From contig SVFI01000007.1 in assembly GCA_015056905.1 (NCBI GenBank), positions 1-64,000 on the forward strand: 64,000 nucleotides of DNA. Direction: 5' to 3'. The position numbers and the translations under genes were made by a program. This document shows positions 45,729-54,802 of this stretch, piece by piece (the stretch's first letter is position 1; the number at the start of each line of letters is the position of its first letter). The DNA is from Lachnospiraceae bacterium. GTDB lineage: Bacteria > Bacillota > Clostridia > Lachnospirales > Lachnospiraceae. The notes under the pieces were generated by a model. It was not told the origin of the DNA and made no database searches. It worked only from the letters and a program-made list of their open reading frames with translations.

Positions 45729-45784
45729 GCAGATATAACAAACAGGTGTTCGTATCATATGTTCGATTTTTAGGAGGAAGCATT

Positions 45785-46222
45785 ATGAATTATCAGTACA
45801 TTCCGGTAACACAGACTGAAAATAGCACAGATTTATATAGACAGCAACAGATGCGCCGCAGAAGAGCAGCTGCATGTGCACACAGACGCCGCGCAATCGT
45901 TGCAAGACAGAGACGCACTTTAGCATTTACGGCATTTGCATTAGTTCTCGGTGTTATTCTCGCCGTTTCTGTTCTCAGTACAAGCACACTTGCCACAGGC
46001 GCAGACCGTGCTTCAACAACATATAAGTATTATAAGGAAGTATATGTAGAGAGCGGTGATACACTTTGGAATATTGCTGCACAATACACAGATGGTTCTA
46101 TCTCCGAAATTCAGGAATGCATTACCGAAATTTGCTCCATCAACGATTTAAGCCGTCTCGAAACCCTTAAATCCGGAACATACATTGTTGTTCCATACTA
46201 TTCAAGCCAGTATCTGCAGTAG
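45785..46222 (+). CDS. yneA: LysM-domain SOS cell division inhibitor (YneA-like)
   Basis: A 145-residue protein with a very basic N-terminal region (about 24-44), one membrane segment (about 47-65) and an extracytoplasmic LysM domain (about 85-138; VESGDTLWNIAAQY, ending SGTYIVVPYY). In Bacillus the same layout and the same divergent place next to lexA belong to YneA, which halts division during SOS. The start ATG 45785 has AGGAGG upstream. The basic N-terminus is much longer than in Bacillus YneA and could be cytosolic and nucleic-acid binding. Function as a division inhibitor is inferred from family and regulation. Confidence 0.88.
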   Translation: MNYQYIPVTQTENSTDLYRQQQMRRRRAAACAHRRRAIVARQRRTLAFTAFALVLGVILAVSVLSTSTLATGADRASTTYKYYKEVYVESGDTLWNIAAQYTDGSISEIQECITEICSINDLSRLETLKSGTYIVVPYYSSQYLQ

Positions 46223-46267
46223 TCGGAAAAATCGTTTAATAAAAGTGTTTGAATATATAAATATTTC

Positions 46268-46418
46268 TCTATATAATCGTTTCGCTTGTCTTATGACGTG
46301 TCTTTAGAATTAGTTAGAGTCGAGGAGATATGTTTTTTGAACTGTTAAAAACATAATCCTCGACTCTTAGTAATTCTTAAGGCACCAAATCGACATGCGA
46401 GATGATTATATAGAGGGA
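46268..46418. repeat. Large imperfect palindrome (fold-back element or structured RNA)
   Basis: The outer arms CTCTATATAATC... (46268-46291) and ...GATTATATAGAG (46393-46416) match at 21 of 24 positions. The inner arms AGAATTAGTTAGAGTCGAGG... (46306-46337) and its counterpart (46347-46378) match at about 28 of 32. The loop is 9 bases. Weaker pairing continues outside, to about 46241 and 46443. No open frame and no T tract after the stem are present, so it is not a simple terminator. It fills the gap between yneA and the convergent papain-like gene. Confidence 0.8.
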
Positions 46419-46427
46419 TAGCATATT

Positions 46428-47228
46428 TTAAACAATATTTTTATATGTTATCACCTGATAATACTTAAACCCTTTAATATCTTTCGGGTCCAAATAATAT
46501 TTCTCACCCCAGGAGGAGACGATATATTTCGTTTCATCCACGGTCACACCGGTGATGGTCATAAAATGACCGTTCTTAACATGTGTCGTTTGATTTTTAT
46601 CGTTTGACAACGTGAAATTGCTGCACAGAATGGAAACAGAACCCTTTTCGGCATAAGAAGCATAGTTTTCAACGCTCACAGCGCGGCTGCATAGCACTAT
46701 TACATCAATACCGTGTTCTTTACAATAGCTTTCCCAACGATATTTCATTTGGAGTTCATTATTGCCGAACGGTTTTTCTGTCCATTCATATTTTCCGTCT
46801 TTGTCGCTGTCTGACCAAATCCGGTCCTCATTTTCCGCATAAATATCCCATGTAAAGAACAAAAAACGTCCGCCGTTGTGATTATCCATTTTGCAATACA
46901 AATCAACAAGTACATGATTATAATTCAAGCTTCCGTCTGTGTCATACATAGAAAATCCGAAATTTTCACGAAATTTGTCCGGATAATTCGTGTAGACATC
47001 AAAGAGAGAATTAATCATCGCAACATATCCGCAACCTTCTTTTCGCAATTTAAGTAAAAGAGCATCGATTTCTTCCCGGTTCATCTGCGGAAAATGTGAT
47101 TTTACAATCACACAGAGCTGATGATACTCCTCAGGATCAGAAGAAGCAGCAAGATATGGCGCACGCTGATTCGCACCGTATTCATAATCCGAATTATATA
47201 CAATTTGATTATATACATTGTTTCTCAT
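46428..47228 (-). CDS. Papain-like (C39-type fold) cysteine peptidase-like protein
   Basis: A 266-residue protein without signal peptide or membrane segment. The pattern fits a papain/C39-like fold: Cys66 in EGCGYVAMINSL as nucleophile, His221 in NGHFMTITGV as base, and SSWGEKYYLDP (238-248), where papain-type enzymes have NSWG. An EF-hand-like DSDKDGKYEW (140-149) lies in the insert. It starts 5 bases after the Xer recombinase, so they are co-transcribed. Peptidase activity and target are inferred. Similar domains serve as the toxic part of secreted polymorphic toxins, but no export domain is seen. Confidence 0.7.
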   Translation of the reverse strand: MRNNVYNQIVYNSDYEYGANQRAPYLAASSDPEEYHQLCVIVKSHFPQMNREEIDALLLKLRKEGCGYVAMINSLFDVYTNYPDKFRENFGFSMYDTDGSLNYNHVLVDLYCKMDNHNGGRFLFFTWDIYAENEDRIWSDSDKDGKYEWTEKPFGNNELQMKYRWESYCKEHGIDVIVLCSRAVSVENYASYAEKGSVSILCSNFTLSNDKNQTTHVKNGHFMTITGVTVDETKYIVSSWGEKYYLDPKDIKGFKYYQVITYKNIV

Positions 47229-47233
47229 ACTGA

Positions 47234-48286
47234 TTATGGCTCGCGAAGCTTAATTGCTTTTGCAGCTGCGCGGCGGTTTTCCTCCTCCATGGCAGCATAG
47301 TGTTTTCTGGTAGTATCCACACTTTTATGTCCAAGGACATCTGCAACAAGATATATATCACCGGTTTCTTTGTACAAATTCGTTCCGTATGTACTGCGAA
47401 GCTTATGTGGTGTAATTTTCTTAAGCGACGTCACTTTAGATGCGTATTTTTTTACAAGTTTTTCAACGGCGCGAACACTTAACCGCTTATTCTGCATAGA
47501 TAGGAAGAGTGCTTCCTCATGTCCCTGAGCAGGAACTTTGTGTTTTCGTTCGTCCATATAGTCAAGAAGTGCATCCTCAACCTCCCGGCCGAAATAAATC
47601 ACCGCCTCATATCCACCTTTTCGACGAATTTTGATTCCGCCGTTTCGAAAGTCAACGTCACTTAAATCAAGTCCTACACACTCAGAAACACGGATTCCGG
47701 TTCCGAGCAGGAGAGTGAGAAGCGCAAGGTCACGCACCTTTGTCACTCTGTGATAGCGCAGCTCTGCAGCTGTCAGATTTTCACCATTTTCCACAAGGTC
47801 AAGGAGAGTGGCCACTTCACCCGGGTCAAGACGGATAATTTCTTTCTCATGAAGTTTTGGCATCGGCACAAGAGAAGCGACATCCTTTTCAATCAGCTCA
47901 CTTGTATAAAAATAGTGATAAAAACTGCGCAAAGAAGCAAGTTTTCGTGCTTTGCCGCGCTCGTCGTTCCGATATTCTTTGTCATCTTTATAATATAGTT
48001 CCAGATACTCCAAATATTCCTCGATATCTTCCTTTGTAAGCTGGTCGAGCAGCGAAAGAGGGTATTCCGTAATCGGAGTTTTTCGCATGGAGAGGTTGTT
48101 TTCCTGAATAAATTCAAAGAAAATCCGCAGGTCAAGCGCATAACCGAGCCTGGTTCGGGTCGATGTTGTGTGCTCAATCCCCCGGAAGAACTGCTTACAA
48201 AATTTAGGTAATTCCGCCAGCACCGCGCGCATTTTTTCTATATTATGTTTGTTTACCATGTCATGATAATTATTATAATCAGCCAT
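47234..48286 (-). CDS. XerC/XerD-type tyrosine recombinase
   Basis: A 350-residue recombinase. A core-binding SAM-like domain (about 15-140) precedes the catalytic domain with Arg199 (GTGIRVSE), Lys223, His294-x2-Arg297 (HKLR), His320 (LGHKS) and the nucleophile Tyr330. The full set is intact, so it should be active. It may serve chromosome dimer resolution, but it could also act on another site; no dif-like site is recognised here. It lies 12 bases after ttcA and 5 bases before the papain-like gene. Confidence 0.92.
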   Translation of the reverse strand: MADYNNYHDMVNKHNIEKMRAVLAELPKFCKQFFRGIEHTTSTRTRLGYALDLRIFFEFIQENNLSMRKTPITEYPLSLLDQLTKEDIEEYLEYLELYYKDDKEYRNDERGKARKLASLRSFYHYFYTSELIEKDVASLVPMPKLHEKEIIRLDPGEVATLLDLVENGENLTAAELRYHRVTKVRDLALLTLLLGTGIRVSECVGLDLSDVDFRNGGIKIRRKGGYEAVIYFGREVEDALLDYMDERKHKVPAQGHEEALFLSMQNKRLSVRAVEKLVKKYASKVTSLKKITPHKLRSTYGTNLYKETGDIYLVADVLGHKSVDTTRKHYAAMEEENRRAAAKAIKLREP

Positions 48287-48298
48287 AATTCACCTACT

Positions 48299-49033
48299 TT
48301 ACCAGCGATTTCCTTTATACTCCGGCCATCCGGTCAGATTACCGCGCACAACGGCAGTAAACATACGCTCTTTAACGCCCGGATTTTCCTCCGTCAGCTT
48401 TTTTAAAAGCTCTTTCGTGTATTGACGTTTGGTATAACCATCTGCAGGACAGGCACTTTTTGCGACCGGAAGCTCATATTTGTTCATAAATCCGACAACA
48501 TCAGCCTCGTTTACGTACATAAGAGGTCGAATGACTGTTAAATCCATGCGGTCAAGATACGTACGTGGCGAGAAAGAGTGGAAGCGGCCTTCAAAAATAA
48601 GAGACATCAGCATTGTTTCCACGATGTCATCTTTGTGATGTGCGTAAGCAATCTTATTGCAACCAAGTTGCTTCATTGCGTCATTTAATGCGCCTTTACG
48701 CATTTTGGCGCAGAGAGAGCACGGATTGGATTCTTTTCGCTGCCGGAAGATAATGTCCGCAATATCTGTTTTAACTACCGTATACGGAACGTCTAATTCT
48801 TCGCATAAGGCTCTAATTTTTGCAAAATCCTGTATCTCAAAGCCCAGATCTACTGTGACAGCATATATTTCAAATTTTTTCGGATAAAAGCGTTTGAGCC
48901 CATGCAAAGCATATAGAAGTGTCAGACTGTCTTTTCCTCCGGAAATACCTATGGCAATTTTATCGCCATCCTCAATCATTTCATAATCATCGACCGCACG
49001 CCTTGTGTAACTTAATAGTTGTTGCAATTTCAT
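48299..49033 (-). CDS. ttcA: tRNA 2-thiocytidine synthase TtcA-like protein
   Basis: A 244-residue PP-loop ATPase. SGGKDS (31-36) is the PP-loop. Cys105-x2-Cys108 and Cys195 match the three cysteines that hold the 4Fe-4S cluster in TtcA, which thiolates C32 of some tRNAs. TilS (lysidine synthase) is the other possibility, but it lacks this cysteine pattern. AGAGGAT lies upstream of the ATG. It is the first gene of the ttcA-xer-papain-like unit. Confidence 0.85.
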   Translation of the reverse strand: MKLQQLLSYTRRAVDDYEMIEDGDKIAIGISGGKDSLTLLYALHGLKRFYPKKFEIYAVTVDLGFEIQDFAKIRALCEELDVPYTVVKTDIADIIFRQRKESNPCSLCAKMRKGALNDAMKQLGCNKIAYAHHKDDIVETMLMSLIFEGRFHSFSPRTYLDRMDLTVIRPLMYVNEADVVGFMNKYELPVAKSACPADGYTKRQYTKELLKKLTEENPGVKERMFTAVVRGNLTGWPEYKGNRW

Positions 49034-49083
49034 AAATTAATCCTCTAAAAAATTGATGTTGATGTATTCGGAAGAGAGAAAGA

Positions 49084-49119
49084 ACTATTCGCAAAACAAC
49101 AGTTTAACGAATAGTTCGT
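49084..49119 (-). terminator. Hairpin after dtd, likely terminator
   Basis: GAACTATTCG (49084-49093) pairs perfectly with CGAATAGTTC (49110-49119). On the minus strand it is followed by TTTCTCTCTTCC, a weak T tract. It lies 20 bases after the dtd stop. Confidence 0.65.
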
Positions 49120-49139
49120 ACTCTAAAATCACTAGATTA

Positions 49140-49586
49140 TTACAATTCACCTGAATCAAGCACTATCGTAAACGGACCGTCATTTTCAAGCGAAACTTTC
49201 ATGTCGGCACCGAATATACCTTTTTCTACAACCGAAACTTCTTTTTGGCACAAGGAAATGATATATTCATACATCTCATCAGCCATATCAGGCGCTCCGG
49301 CGTTAATAAATGACGGGCGATTGCCTTTTTTACAATCGGCATAAAGTGTAAACTGTGAAACAAGCAAAAGCTGACCAGCGACATCTTTCAGCGCCAGATT
49401 GGTTTTTCCGTTTTCATCGCCGAAAATACGCATTCCAATCATTTTACGAACCATTTTATCGGCGATTTCACGCGTATCTGTCTGGCTGACCCCAATCAGC
49501 ACAAGAAAACCTTTTTCAATTTGCCCGACAATACGGTTATCAACCTGAACACTTGCATGATTTACACGTTGTATCACAAATTTCAT
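49140..49586 (-). CDS. dtd: D-aminoacyl-tRNA deacylase
   Basis: A 148-residue DTD that removes D-amino acids (and glycine from tRNA-Ala) from mischarged tRNA. The [17 protein letters not shown] motif and the [10 protein letters not shown] motif (usually NxGPVT) bracket the active site. The length is normal. It begins 2 bases after the upstream permease gene, so both are translated from one mRNA. Confidence 0.96.
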   Translation of the reverse strand: MKFVIQRVNHASVQVDNRIVGQIEKGFLVLIGVSQTDTREIADKMVRKMIGMRIFGDENGKTNLALKDVAGQLLLVSQFTLYADCKKGNRPSFINAGAPDMADEMYEYIISLCQKEVSVVEKGIFGADMKVSLENDGPFTIVLDSGEL

Positions 49587-49588
49587 AA

Positions 49589-50899
49589 TTACTCTTCGAC
49601 ATCTTTCGTTTTTTCTTTCTTAGACTTCTTAAATCCGTTCACTTTTGGTGGTGGTAATTCAATATATTCATTATTCTTAATCTCTGATAAATTCAAATAT
49701 TCCTGAGTATCCGTAGATAATCCTTTTTTATTCAACGAACGATTGATAAACGCTTTCCACGCTGCATAAAGCACGGCAAATACCGGAACACCGATTGCCA
49801 TACCTAAAAATCCCCAATATCCGCCAAATAATGTAATGGCAAAAATAACCCAAAAACTGGATAAACCTGTTTTATCTCCCAGAATTTTCGGCCCGAGAAT
49901 ATTGCCGTCAAACTGCTGTAACACGAACACGAAAATCAGGAAATAAAGCGCCTGCAACGGATTGACCATAAGGATTAATATTGTACTCGGAATGGCTCCG
50001 ATAAAAGGTCCGAAAAACGGAATTATATTGGTAACCCCTATAATCACACTAATCAAAAGAGGATACGGAAGATTTAACAGTGTCATACCGATAAAACAAA
50101 GCATTCCGATAATTAGAGAATCAACAATTTTACCACTGATAAACCCGCCAAATGTACTGTTTACAAAGCGAATATTCTTTATTGCCGCATTCGCACTGCT
50201 CTCTTCAAATAACGCATAAATAATCTTCTTACCTTGTCCTGCAAATAATTCTTTGCTCAGAAGAAGATAAAGCGCAATAATAAGTCCGATAAAAAAGTTC
50301 CATGCCATAAGAAGCACATTAAGAACACTCGAAAATACAGTCGAAGAAATCGATTGAACAATTTCATTTAACTGAGGAATCAGTTTGTTGGTTGTAACCT
50401 CCTCAATCTGCCCTGAATATTGAACGATAATGTTGTTAACAAACACACTGAGTTCTTTATTTTGCTCAAATATTCCCTCAAGCCAACTTGACAGATTATT
50501 GATATAAGTCGGTAGCTGTAAAATAATATTCTGTATGCTTTCAATAAGCTGCGGAATAATCATTACACAGAACCAATATACCAACAATAACATCAAACAA
50601 AGCGTAATCAAAGACGTTCCGAGACGAATTCTTCTTTTATTCTTTATACTAAGTCTGATATTAGTTTTTTTACATAACGGAAAGAAAACATGGTGCTCTA
50701 AATAATTCACAACCGGGGATAACAGATATGCAATCACAAGTCCGTCGATAATAGGCATACAAATTTTAACTGCCGCACCGAAAGCACTCTTGATATTGCC
50801 CATATGAAATAATAGATAATAGAATAACATAGAAGCTGCAGCGACACAAAACGCTGTCAATCCCCATGCTAAATACTTTTTATCAATGCGAAATTTCAT
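49589..50899 (-). CDS. AI-2E family transporter
   Basis: A 436-residue membrane protein with about eight segments and the AI-2E family core: [25 protein letters not shown] and [25 protein letters not shown]. Members include the TqsA autoinducer exporter and sodium/proton antiporters; the name should not be taken to mean AI-2 transport here. The cytosolic C-terminal tail is highly charged. It lies between the kinase-like gene and dtd in one operon. Confidence 0.88.
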   Translation of the reverse strand: MKFRIDKKYLAWGLTAFCVAAASMLFYYLLFHMGNIKSAFGAAVKICMPIIDGLVIAYLLSPVVNYLEHHVFFPLCKKTNIRLSIKNKRRIRLGTSLITLCLMLLLVYWFCVMIIPQLIESIQNIILQLPTYINNLSSWLEGIFEQNKELSVFVNNIIVQYSGQIEEVTTNKLIPQLNEIVQSISSTVFSSVLNVLLMAWNFFIGLIIALYLLLSKELFAGQGKKIIYALFEESSANAAIKNIRFVNSTFGGFISGKIVDSLIIGMLCFIGMTLLNLPYPLLISVIIGVTNIIPFFGPFIGAIPSTILILMVNPLQALYFLIFVFVLQQFDGNILGPKILGDKTGLSSFWVIFAITLFGGYWGFLGMAIGVPVFAVLYAAWKAFINRSLNKKGLSTDTQEYLNLSEIKNNEYIELPPPKVNGFKKSKKEKTKDVEE

Positions 50900-50932
50900 A
50901 ATTAACCGTTTCCCTTCCGTAAATACAAGACC

Positions 50933-51553
50933 TTATTTATTCTCGAAATCCGTAATAAACTGTTTTAATAAATTTACGGTACCGTCGACACCTAGCACGC
51001 TACTGTTAACAGAAAGGTCATAACTATCACTTGCGCCCCATTTTTTGGACGAATAATAATTGTAATAACTCTGACGCTGACGATCCTTTTTCATAATCAT
51101 ATCTTTAGCTTTATTCTCCGTAAGCTGGTATTTTTCCATGATACGCTTTATTTTACATGGCATATCCCCATGAATAAACACGCTCAGACAATTATCATAA
51201 TCTGCTAATGCATAGTCTGCACAACGACCGACGATAATACACGGACCTTCGTCTGCCATTTTTTTAATCGCATCAAACTGCGCAAGAAAAACTTTCTGGC
51301 TAATTGGCATATCAATCATACCCGCAGCGTTATATCCGAAAGAATAGGTATCCATAACAAGATTGTATAAAAAACTGTTCGTCGGTCTTTCATCGTGTGT
51401 TTGGATCAGTTCTTCACAAAATCCGCTCTCCTTTGCAGCTCTGGACAATAGCTCCTTGTCATAACAAGGAATCCCGAATTCCTTTGCCAGCTTCTCACCG
51501 ATTTCTCTTCCGCCCGAACCAAACTGTCTTCCGATTGTAATAATTGTCTTCAT
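50933..51553 (-). CDS. Cytidylate kinase-like family protein
   Basis: A 206-residue P-loop kinase of the cytidylate-kinase-like family. The start MKTIITIGRQFGSGGREIGEKLA holds a G-x4-GGR P-loop. It lacks the full CMP-binding insert of Cmk, so it is probably not the housekeeping enzyme. The substrate is unknown; these proteins are common in Firmicutes. It lies between the EAL gene and the permease with short gaps (15 and 33 bases). Confidence 0.82.
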   Translation of the reverse strand: MKTIITIGRQFGSGGREIGEKLAKEFGIPCYDKELLSRAAKESGFCEELIQTHDERPTNSFLYNLVMDTYSFGYNAAGMIDMPISQKVFLAQFDAIKKMADEGPCIIVGRCADYALADYDNCLSVFIHGDMPCKIKRIMEKYQLTENKAKDMIMKKDRQRQSYYNYYSSKKWGASDSYDLSVNSSVLGVDGTVNLLKQFITDFENK

Positions 51554-51568
51554 ACATCTACCCTCTTT

Positions 51569-53851
51569 CTATAAATATAGTTTTTCAAAGGATGCAACAT
51601 CCATTGGCTTGGCAAAATAATATCCTTGGAACATATCGCAACCGAAATCCGATAAATACTGAACCTGTTCCTTCGTCTCAACCCCCTCCGAAATAACAGG
51701 CATTCCAAGCTGTTTGGAGAGATTAATGATCATATGTAAAATCTTCTTAGAACGTTCCTCATCTTTTGATTTACGTAGGAACGCCATATCAATCTTAAGA
51801 ATATCCACCTGAATATCTTTGAGCATGTTAAGCGATGAATATCCGCTTCCGAAATCATCCATCTCAACAACAAATCCGTAATTGCGAAGTCGTTCAATAA
51901 GTTCAAGCTGGCGCTTAACATCCATCGCAATGGCAGTTTCTGTAATCTCAAGTTTAAGATTTTGAGGTGATATGTCATATTTTCTTATGAGCTCGGTAAA
52001 CACCTGGAAAATGTTCAGGAAATAAAAGTCTCTCGGCGATATATTAACCGAAATATACAATTCTTCTTTTCCTTCTGCTTTCCATTTACGAAGCTGTTTA
52101 CAAGCAAGTTCCCAGATATGCTTATCCACCTCAGAAATCAATCCGTTCTTCTCAAAAACAGGAATAAAATCCCCCGGCATAATCATACCCTTTTCTCCAT
52201 GTTCCCAGCGAACAAGCGCTTCCGCACCGAGCATCTGTCCATCACTTGACATCTGTGGTTGGAGATACATTTTAATTTCTCCGGTTGCAATGGCATGATC
52301 CAAATCTGTAATCAGTTCCTGTTCATGCATAATATTATCTCTGAGCGTATCATCATAATATGCAACACGTTTTTGGAAAGAACCTTTGATAGAGGTAATT
52401 GCCATTCTGGCTCGGTCACACATAACCGAAGCTGGTATCGAGCGGTCTGTAATCTCATAAACACCGATATAGTTAATGGTTGGGAACGAAATACCTGTAT
52501 CTATACATGACTCAAAGGCTTGCTGGGCCATCGCCGAGAATTTCTCTTCATCATACTTATCCTTTGCCATCAAAATACCGAATATATCATTCTCAATACG
52601 TCCGTAAATACTCGCATCTGAAAGCTGTCCACTGAGCATCTTTGAAAAATTAATCAGTACCTGGTCACCGGTTTTCGTTCCAAAAAAGTCATTAATCATC
52701 TTAAATTCCCGAATATCCGTACATATCATAAGGAAATCTTTGTTCGGATGGAAATTAATATACTGCTCTGTCTTCTCATAAAAATACTGCCTATTGTACA
52801 GTCCGGTCAGGCTGTCATGAGATGCAAGAAATTTCTCTTTATTCAGCTGTTCAAGTTTCTCTGTAGAATCCTTAATTATATAATATATTCCCTCCAGCTG
52901 CTTACTGTCATCATGAATCTTCTGCATCTGGATATCAAGAATTCGCGGAATATCATTCTTGTACAAGGTCTCCTGCTTATTAAAACTGTCCCCCTGCTCG
53001 TAGAAATTAGCTCGACATAAACTCTCCAATGTCACTCCATATAAATTCACAAATGGTGCATCCTCATCAAGAAGTTGTTGCGCTTTCTTGTTCTTGTACA
53101 AAAGCATACCCTCAGCATCAAAAACAATAAGTCCGGTCGTCATTTCCTGTGCCACCTGAAGTAAAGTCTTAGGAAGGAGCTGCTGCGGAGTAAACACAAA
53201 TACACAATAATAAATGCAGATTGCCTCTACAACATATCCAAATACGGAAAAATCTACTGCCTTATCAAATGTAAATATATTTAAAACCACTACAACAACA
53301 AGAATTAAGGCAATCGACAAATATTTCTTACGGTAAAATGCAGCTGCTTTAAACGCTCTGTAAAACAAACTGATAAAACAAAAAACAACAAGCATAAGCG
53401 CAAAACCGTAATGAATGTAAAATGCCGGTTTGGTCTCGATGTTATAAAAGCCACTTTCACCAAGCCACGTCGCTTCTTTAATATCAAATAAGTGTCTGAA
53501 TACCGTATTCAGCGCAAGTGAAACTGAATCCAACAGCAAAATCGCAATCATAAGACCACGATTCACATGCTTATCAAATCGACTTCCGATAAATTCAATG
53601 GAAAACTTTAAAAGAAAATATAGCAACCAGATTACTGAAATGAAATACACACTATATGCAATAAGACTTTGCACTTTCCCAAATGTAAACAAATTGATAA
53701 GATTAAATAAGACAACAATAAATCCAATCTTAAGAAGCCAGGACACACTGCGTCCCAGCTTATTTTCTTTTATCCTTCCGTGGATCTTAACAATATAATA
53801 TCCAATAATGAGTAGAGTTGCGAATAAAATCGCTGCAAGTAATAATTTCAT
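51569..53851 (-). CDS. Membrane-bound PAS-GGDEF-EAL protein, predicted c-di-GMP phosphodiesterase
   Basis: A 760-residue protein. About seven or eight membrane segments (to about 230) resemble the 7TM sensor of histidine kinases. A PAS-like domain (about 240-355), a GGDEF-like domain (about 360-510) and an EAL domain (about 520-755) follow. The GGDEF signature is RIENDIF, so it cannot make c-di-GMP. The EAL site is intact: GAEALVRW, VNISPRDF, EITETA, DDFGSGYSS, KIDMAF and SEGVET. ATG 53851 is preferred, with AAGGATG upstream; the open frame to 53995 crosses the promoter. Confidence 0.9.
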   Translation of the reverse strand: MKLLLAAILFATLLIIGYYIVKIHGRIKENKLGRSVSWLLKIGFIVVLFNLINLFTFGKVQSLIAYSVYFISVIWLLYFLLKFSIEFIGSRFDKHVNRGLMIAILLLDSVSLALNTVFRHLFDIKEATWLGESGFYNIETKPAFYIHYGFALMLVVFCFISLFYRAFKAAAFYRKKYLSIALILVVVVVLNIFTFDKAVDFSVFGYVVEAICIYYCVFVFTPQQLLPKTLLQVAQEMTTGLIVFDAEGMLLYKNKKAQQLLDEDAPFVNLYGVTLESLCRANFYEQGDSFNKQETLYKNDIPRILDIQMQKIHDDSKQLEGIYYIIKDSTEKLEQLNKEKFLASHDSLTGLYNRQYFYEKTEQYINFHPNKDFLMICTDIREFKMINDFFGTKTGDQVLINFSKMLSGQLSDASIYGRIENDIFGILMAKDKYDEEKFSAMAQQAFESCIDTGISFPTINYIGVYEITDRSIPASVMCDRARMAITSIKGSFQKRVAYYDDTLRDNIMHEQELITDLDHAIATGEIKMYLQPQMSSDGQMLGAEALVRWEHGEKGMIMPGDFIPVFEKNGLISEVDKHIWELACKQLRKWKAEGKEELYISVNISPRDFYFLNIFQVFTELIRKYDISPQNLKLEITETAIAMDVKRQLELIERLRNYGFVVEMDDFGSGYSSLNMLKDIQVDILKIDMAFLRKSKDEERSKKILHMIINLSKQLGMPVISEGVETKEQVQYLSDFGCDMFQGYYFAKPMDVASFEKLYL

Positions 53852-53920
53852 AAAGTCAACATCCTTGTCTGCTTCATATGTAAGTATATACGAATAGTTT
53901 TTGAAAATTATATCAATTAT

Positions 53921-53949
53921 AGAATATACTATTTTCACAAAGGAGTCAA
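53921..53949 (-). promoter_or_regulatory. Candidate promoter of the EAL-cmk-like-AI-2E-dtd operon
   Basis: On the minus strand TTGACT (53949-53944), 17 bases, TATTCT (53926-53921). The leader would be about 60 bases. Confidence 0.7.
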
Positions 53950-53993
53950 TGAAAATCGGACTATGTTTAGCAATTTTAACTAGAATAATACAC

Positions 53994-54034
53994 AAAAAAA
54001 CACGACAGGAAGTAAAATAATGTCGCGTTTTTTT
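53994..54034 (-). terminator. Terminator of the small peptide gene
   Basis: On the minus strand ACGCGACA (54028-54021) pairs with TGTCGTGT (54007-54000), with one G-U pair, followed by seven Ts. On the plus strand a T tract also follows, but the stem then has a mismatch. Confidence 0.8.
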
Positions 54035-54076
54035 AATCTAAAATGATATTCCGGTTATATTTTATTGTCAGTAGTA

Positions 54077-54235
54077 TTATTCTCCACCTTCACCGCCGGG
54101 ACCATCCTTACGCGGCACTTCGTCAGGCGTGACATTCTGAGGTAAATCCTCCTTTGGAATATTGCCGTCATCGTAAGTATTTAGATTTTTTTGTTCCGAA
54201 GAAAATTTAGATATTTCCTGTTTGTTTTTTTCCAT
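54077..54235 (-). CDS. Small acidic peptide of unknown function, 52 residues
   Basis: This gene is too short for most gene finders. ATG 54235 has AAAGGATGG about 10 bases upstream, and a good terminator follows 43 bases after the stop. The product has a polar N-terminal half (MEKNKQEISKFSSEQ), then an acidic Pro-rich middle (NIPKEDLPQNVTPDEVP) and a Gly-rich end (KDGPGGEGGE). It has no Cys, no signal peptide and no membrane segment, and looks intrinsically disordered. A leader-like or signalling peptide is possible; no modifying enzyme or transporter gene is adjacent. I do not recognise the family. Confidence 0.55.
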   Translation of the reverse strand: MEKNKQEISKFSSEQKNLNTYDDGNIPKEDLPQNVTPDEVPRKDGPGGEGGE

Positions 54236-54312
54236 ACAACACCATCCTTTCAGAGATAGTATTTGTAAAAACCTCCCGTTATATTCACCTCGTATGTGCT
54301 AGTCCTTAGCAA

Positions 54313-54335
54313 TATAGTGTGCATTCCACACTATA
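54313..54335. promoter_or_regulatory. Perfect 23-base palindromic site
   Basis: TATAGTGTG-CATTC-CACACTATA: two 9-base arms with a 5-base centre, 78 bases upstream of the small peptide gene. The form is that of a dimeric repressor or activator site, or a stem in the leader RNA. No clear promoter hexamers were placed beside it. Confidence 0.5.
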
Positions 54336-54361
54336 CTTGAAAACTTATTCAGTATTCATTG

Positions 54362-54514
54362 TCAAAATCCCGGAGCATAGCATATAGTTCTTTGAAAATC
54401 CATTGTCCTATCTGTCGAATTTAAGAAGAATCCAAGAAACTTTTCGATATCTTTGACAAAATCTCTCTTTTTCCTTTGAATAAATGATTTCGACAGACAA
54501 ATATATTGCCTCAT
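54362..54514 (-). CDS. Doubtful small frame, 50 residues, perhaps a gene remnant
   Basis: A 50-codon frame with protein-like composition (RKKRDFVKDIEKFLGFF). The frame stays open for 14 more codons upstream without a start. No ribosome site is convincing. It may be the end of a decayed gene or chance. I do not recognise it. TCTGTCGAA (54412-54420) and TTCGACAGA inside it also form a distant inverted repeat, so the stretch could instead be a structured leader. Confidence 0.2.
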   Translation of the reverse strand: MRQYICLSKSFIQRKKRDFVKDIEKFLGFFLNSTDRTMDFQRTICYAPGF

Positions 54515-54802
54515 ATTCGACTTATATCTGTCATCTCCCTGTTTTTCAGAATTTTCTTAGCATATATCAATTCTTAAAATTTCAATGCTATACGTATACC
54601 TTGAATTTTTAAACTAATACCAGTATATAGAAATCCCAAAAGACTATATTATATCCGCCCAGAACACAACAGAAACTTTATATTCTTCTCTCTATTTTTA
54701 TTTAACCACTCTCTTCCTATAAACGCAATCAATATACATAATCTCCACTCTGAGTCTTGTGTGTCTAGCGGCAAACATCACCAAACCTTCTCAATCAAAA
54801 CA
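54515..54802. other. AT-rich stretch without a gene
   Basis: I see no open frame with a ribosome site, no RNA gene and no repeat that I can support in this stretch. Together with 54236-54361 it is the longest gene-poor part of the window. Confidence 0.6.

Noticed and set aside
46306-46378. Simple intrinsic terminator after yneA
   Set aside because: The inner stem is not followed by a T tract on either strand, so it was listed as a palindrome instead.
53852-53995. N-terminal extension of the 7TM-EAL protein
   Set aside because: The open frame crosses the TTGACT/TATTCT promoter and has no ribosome site; ATG 53851 has one.
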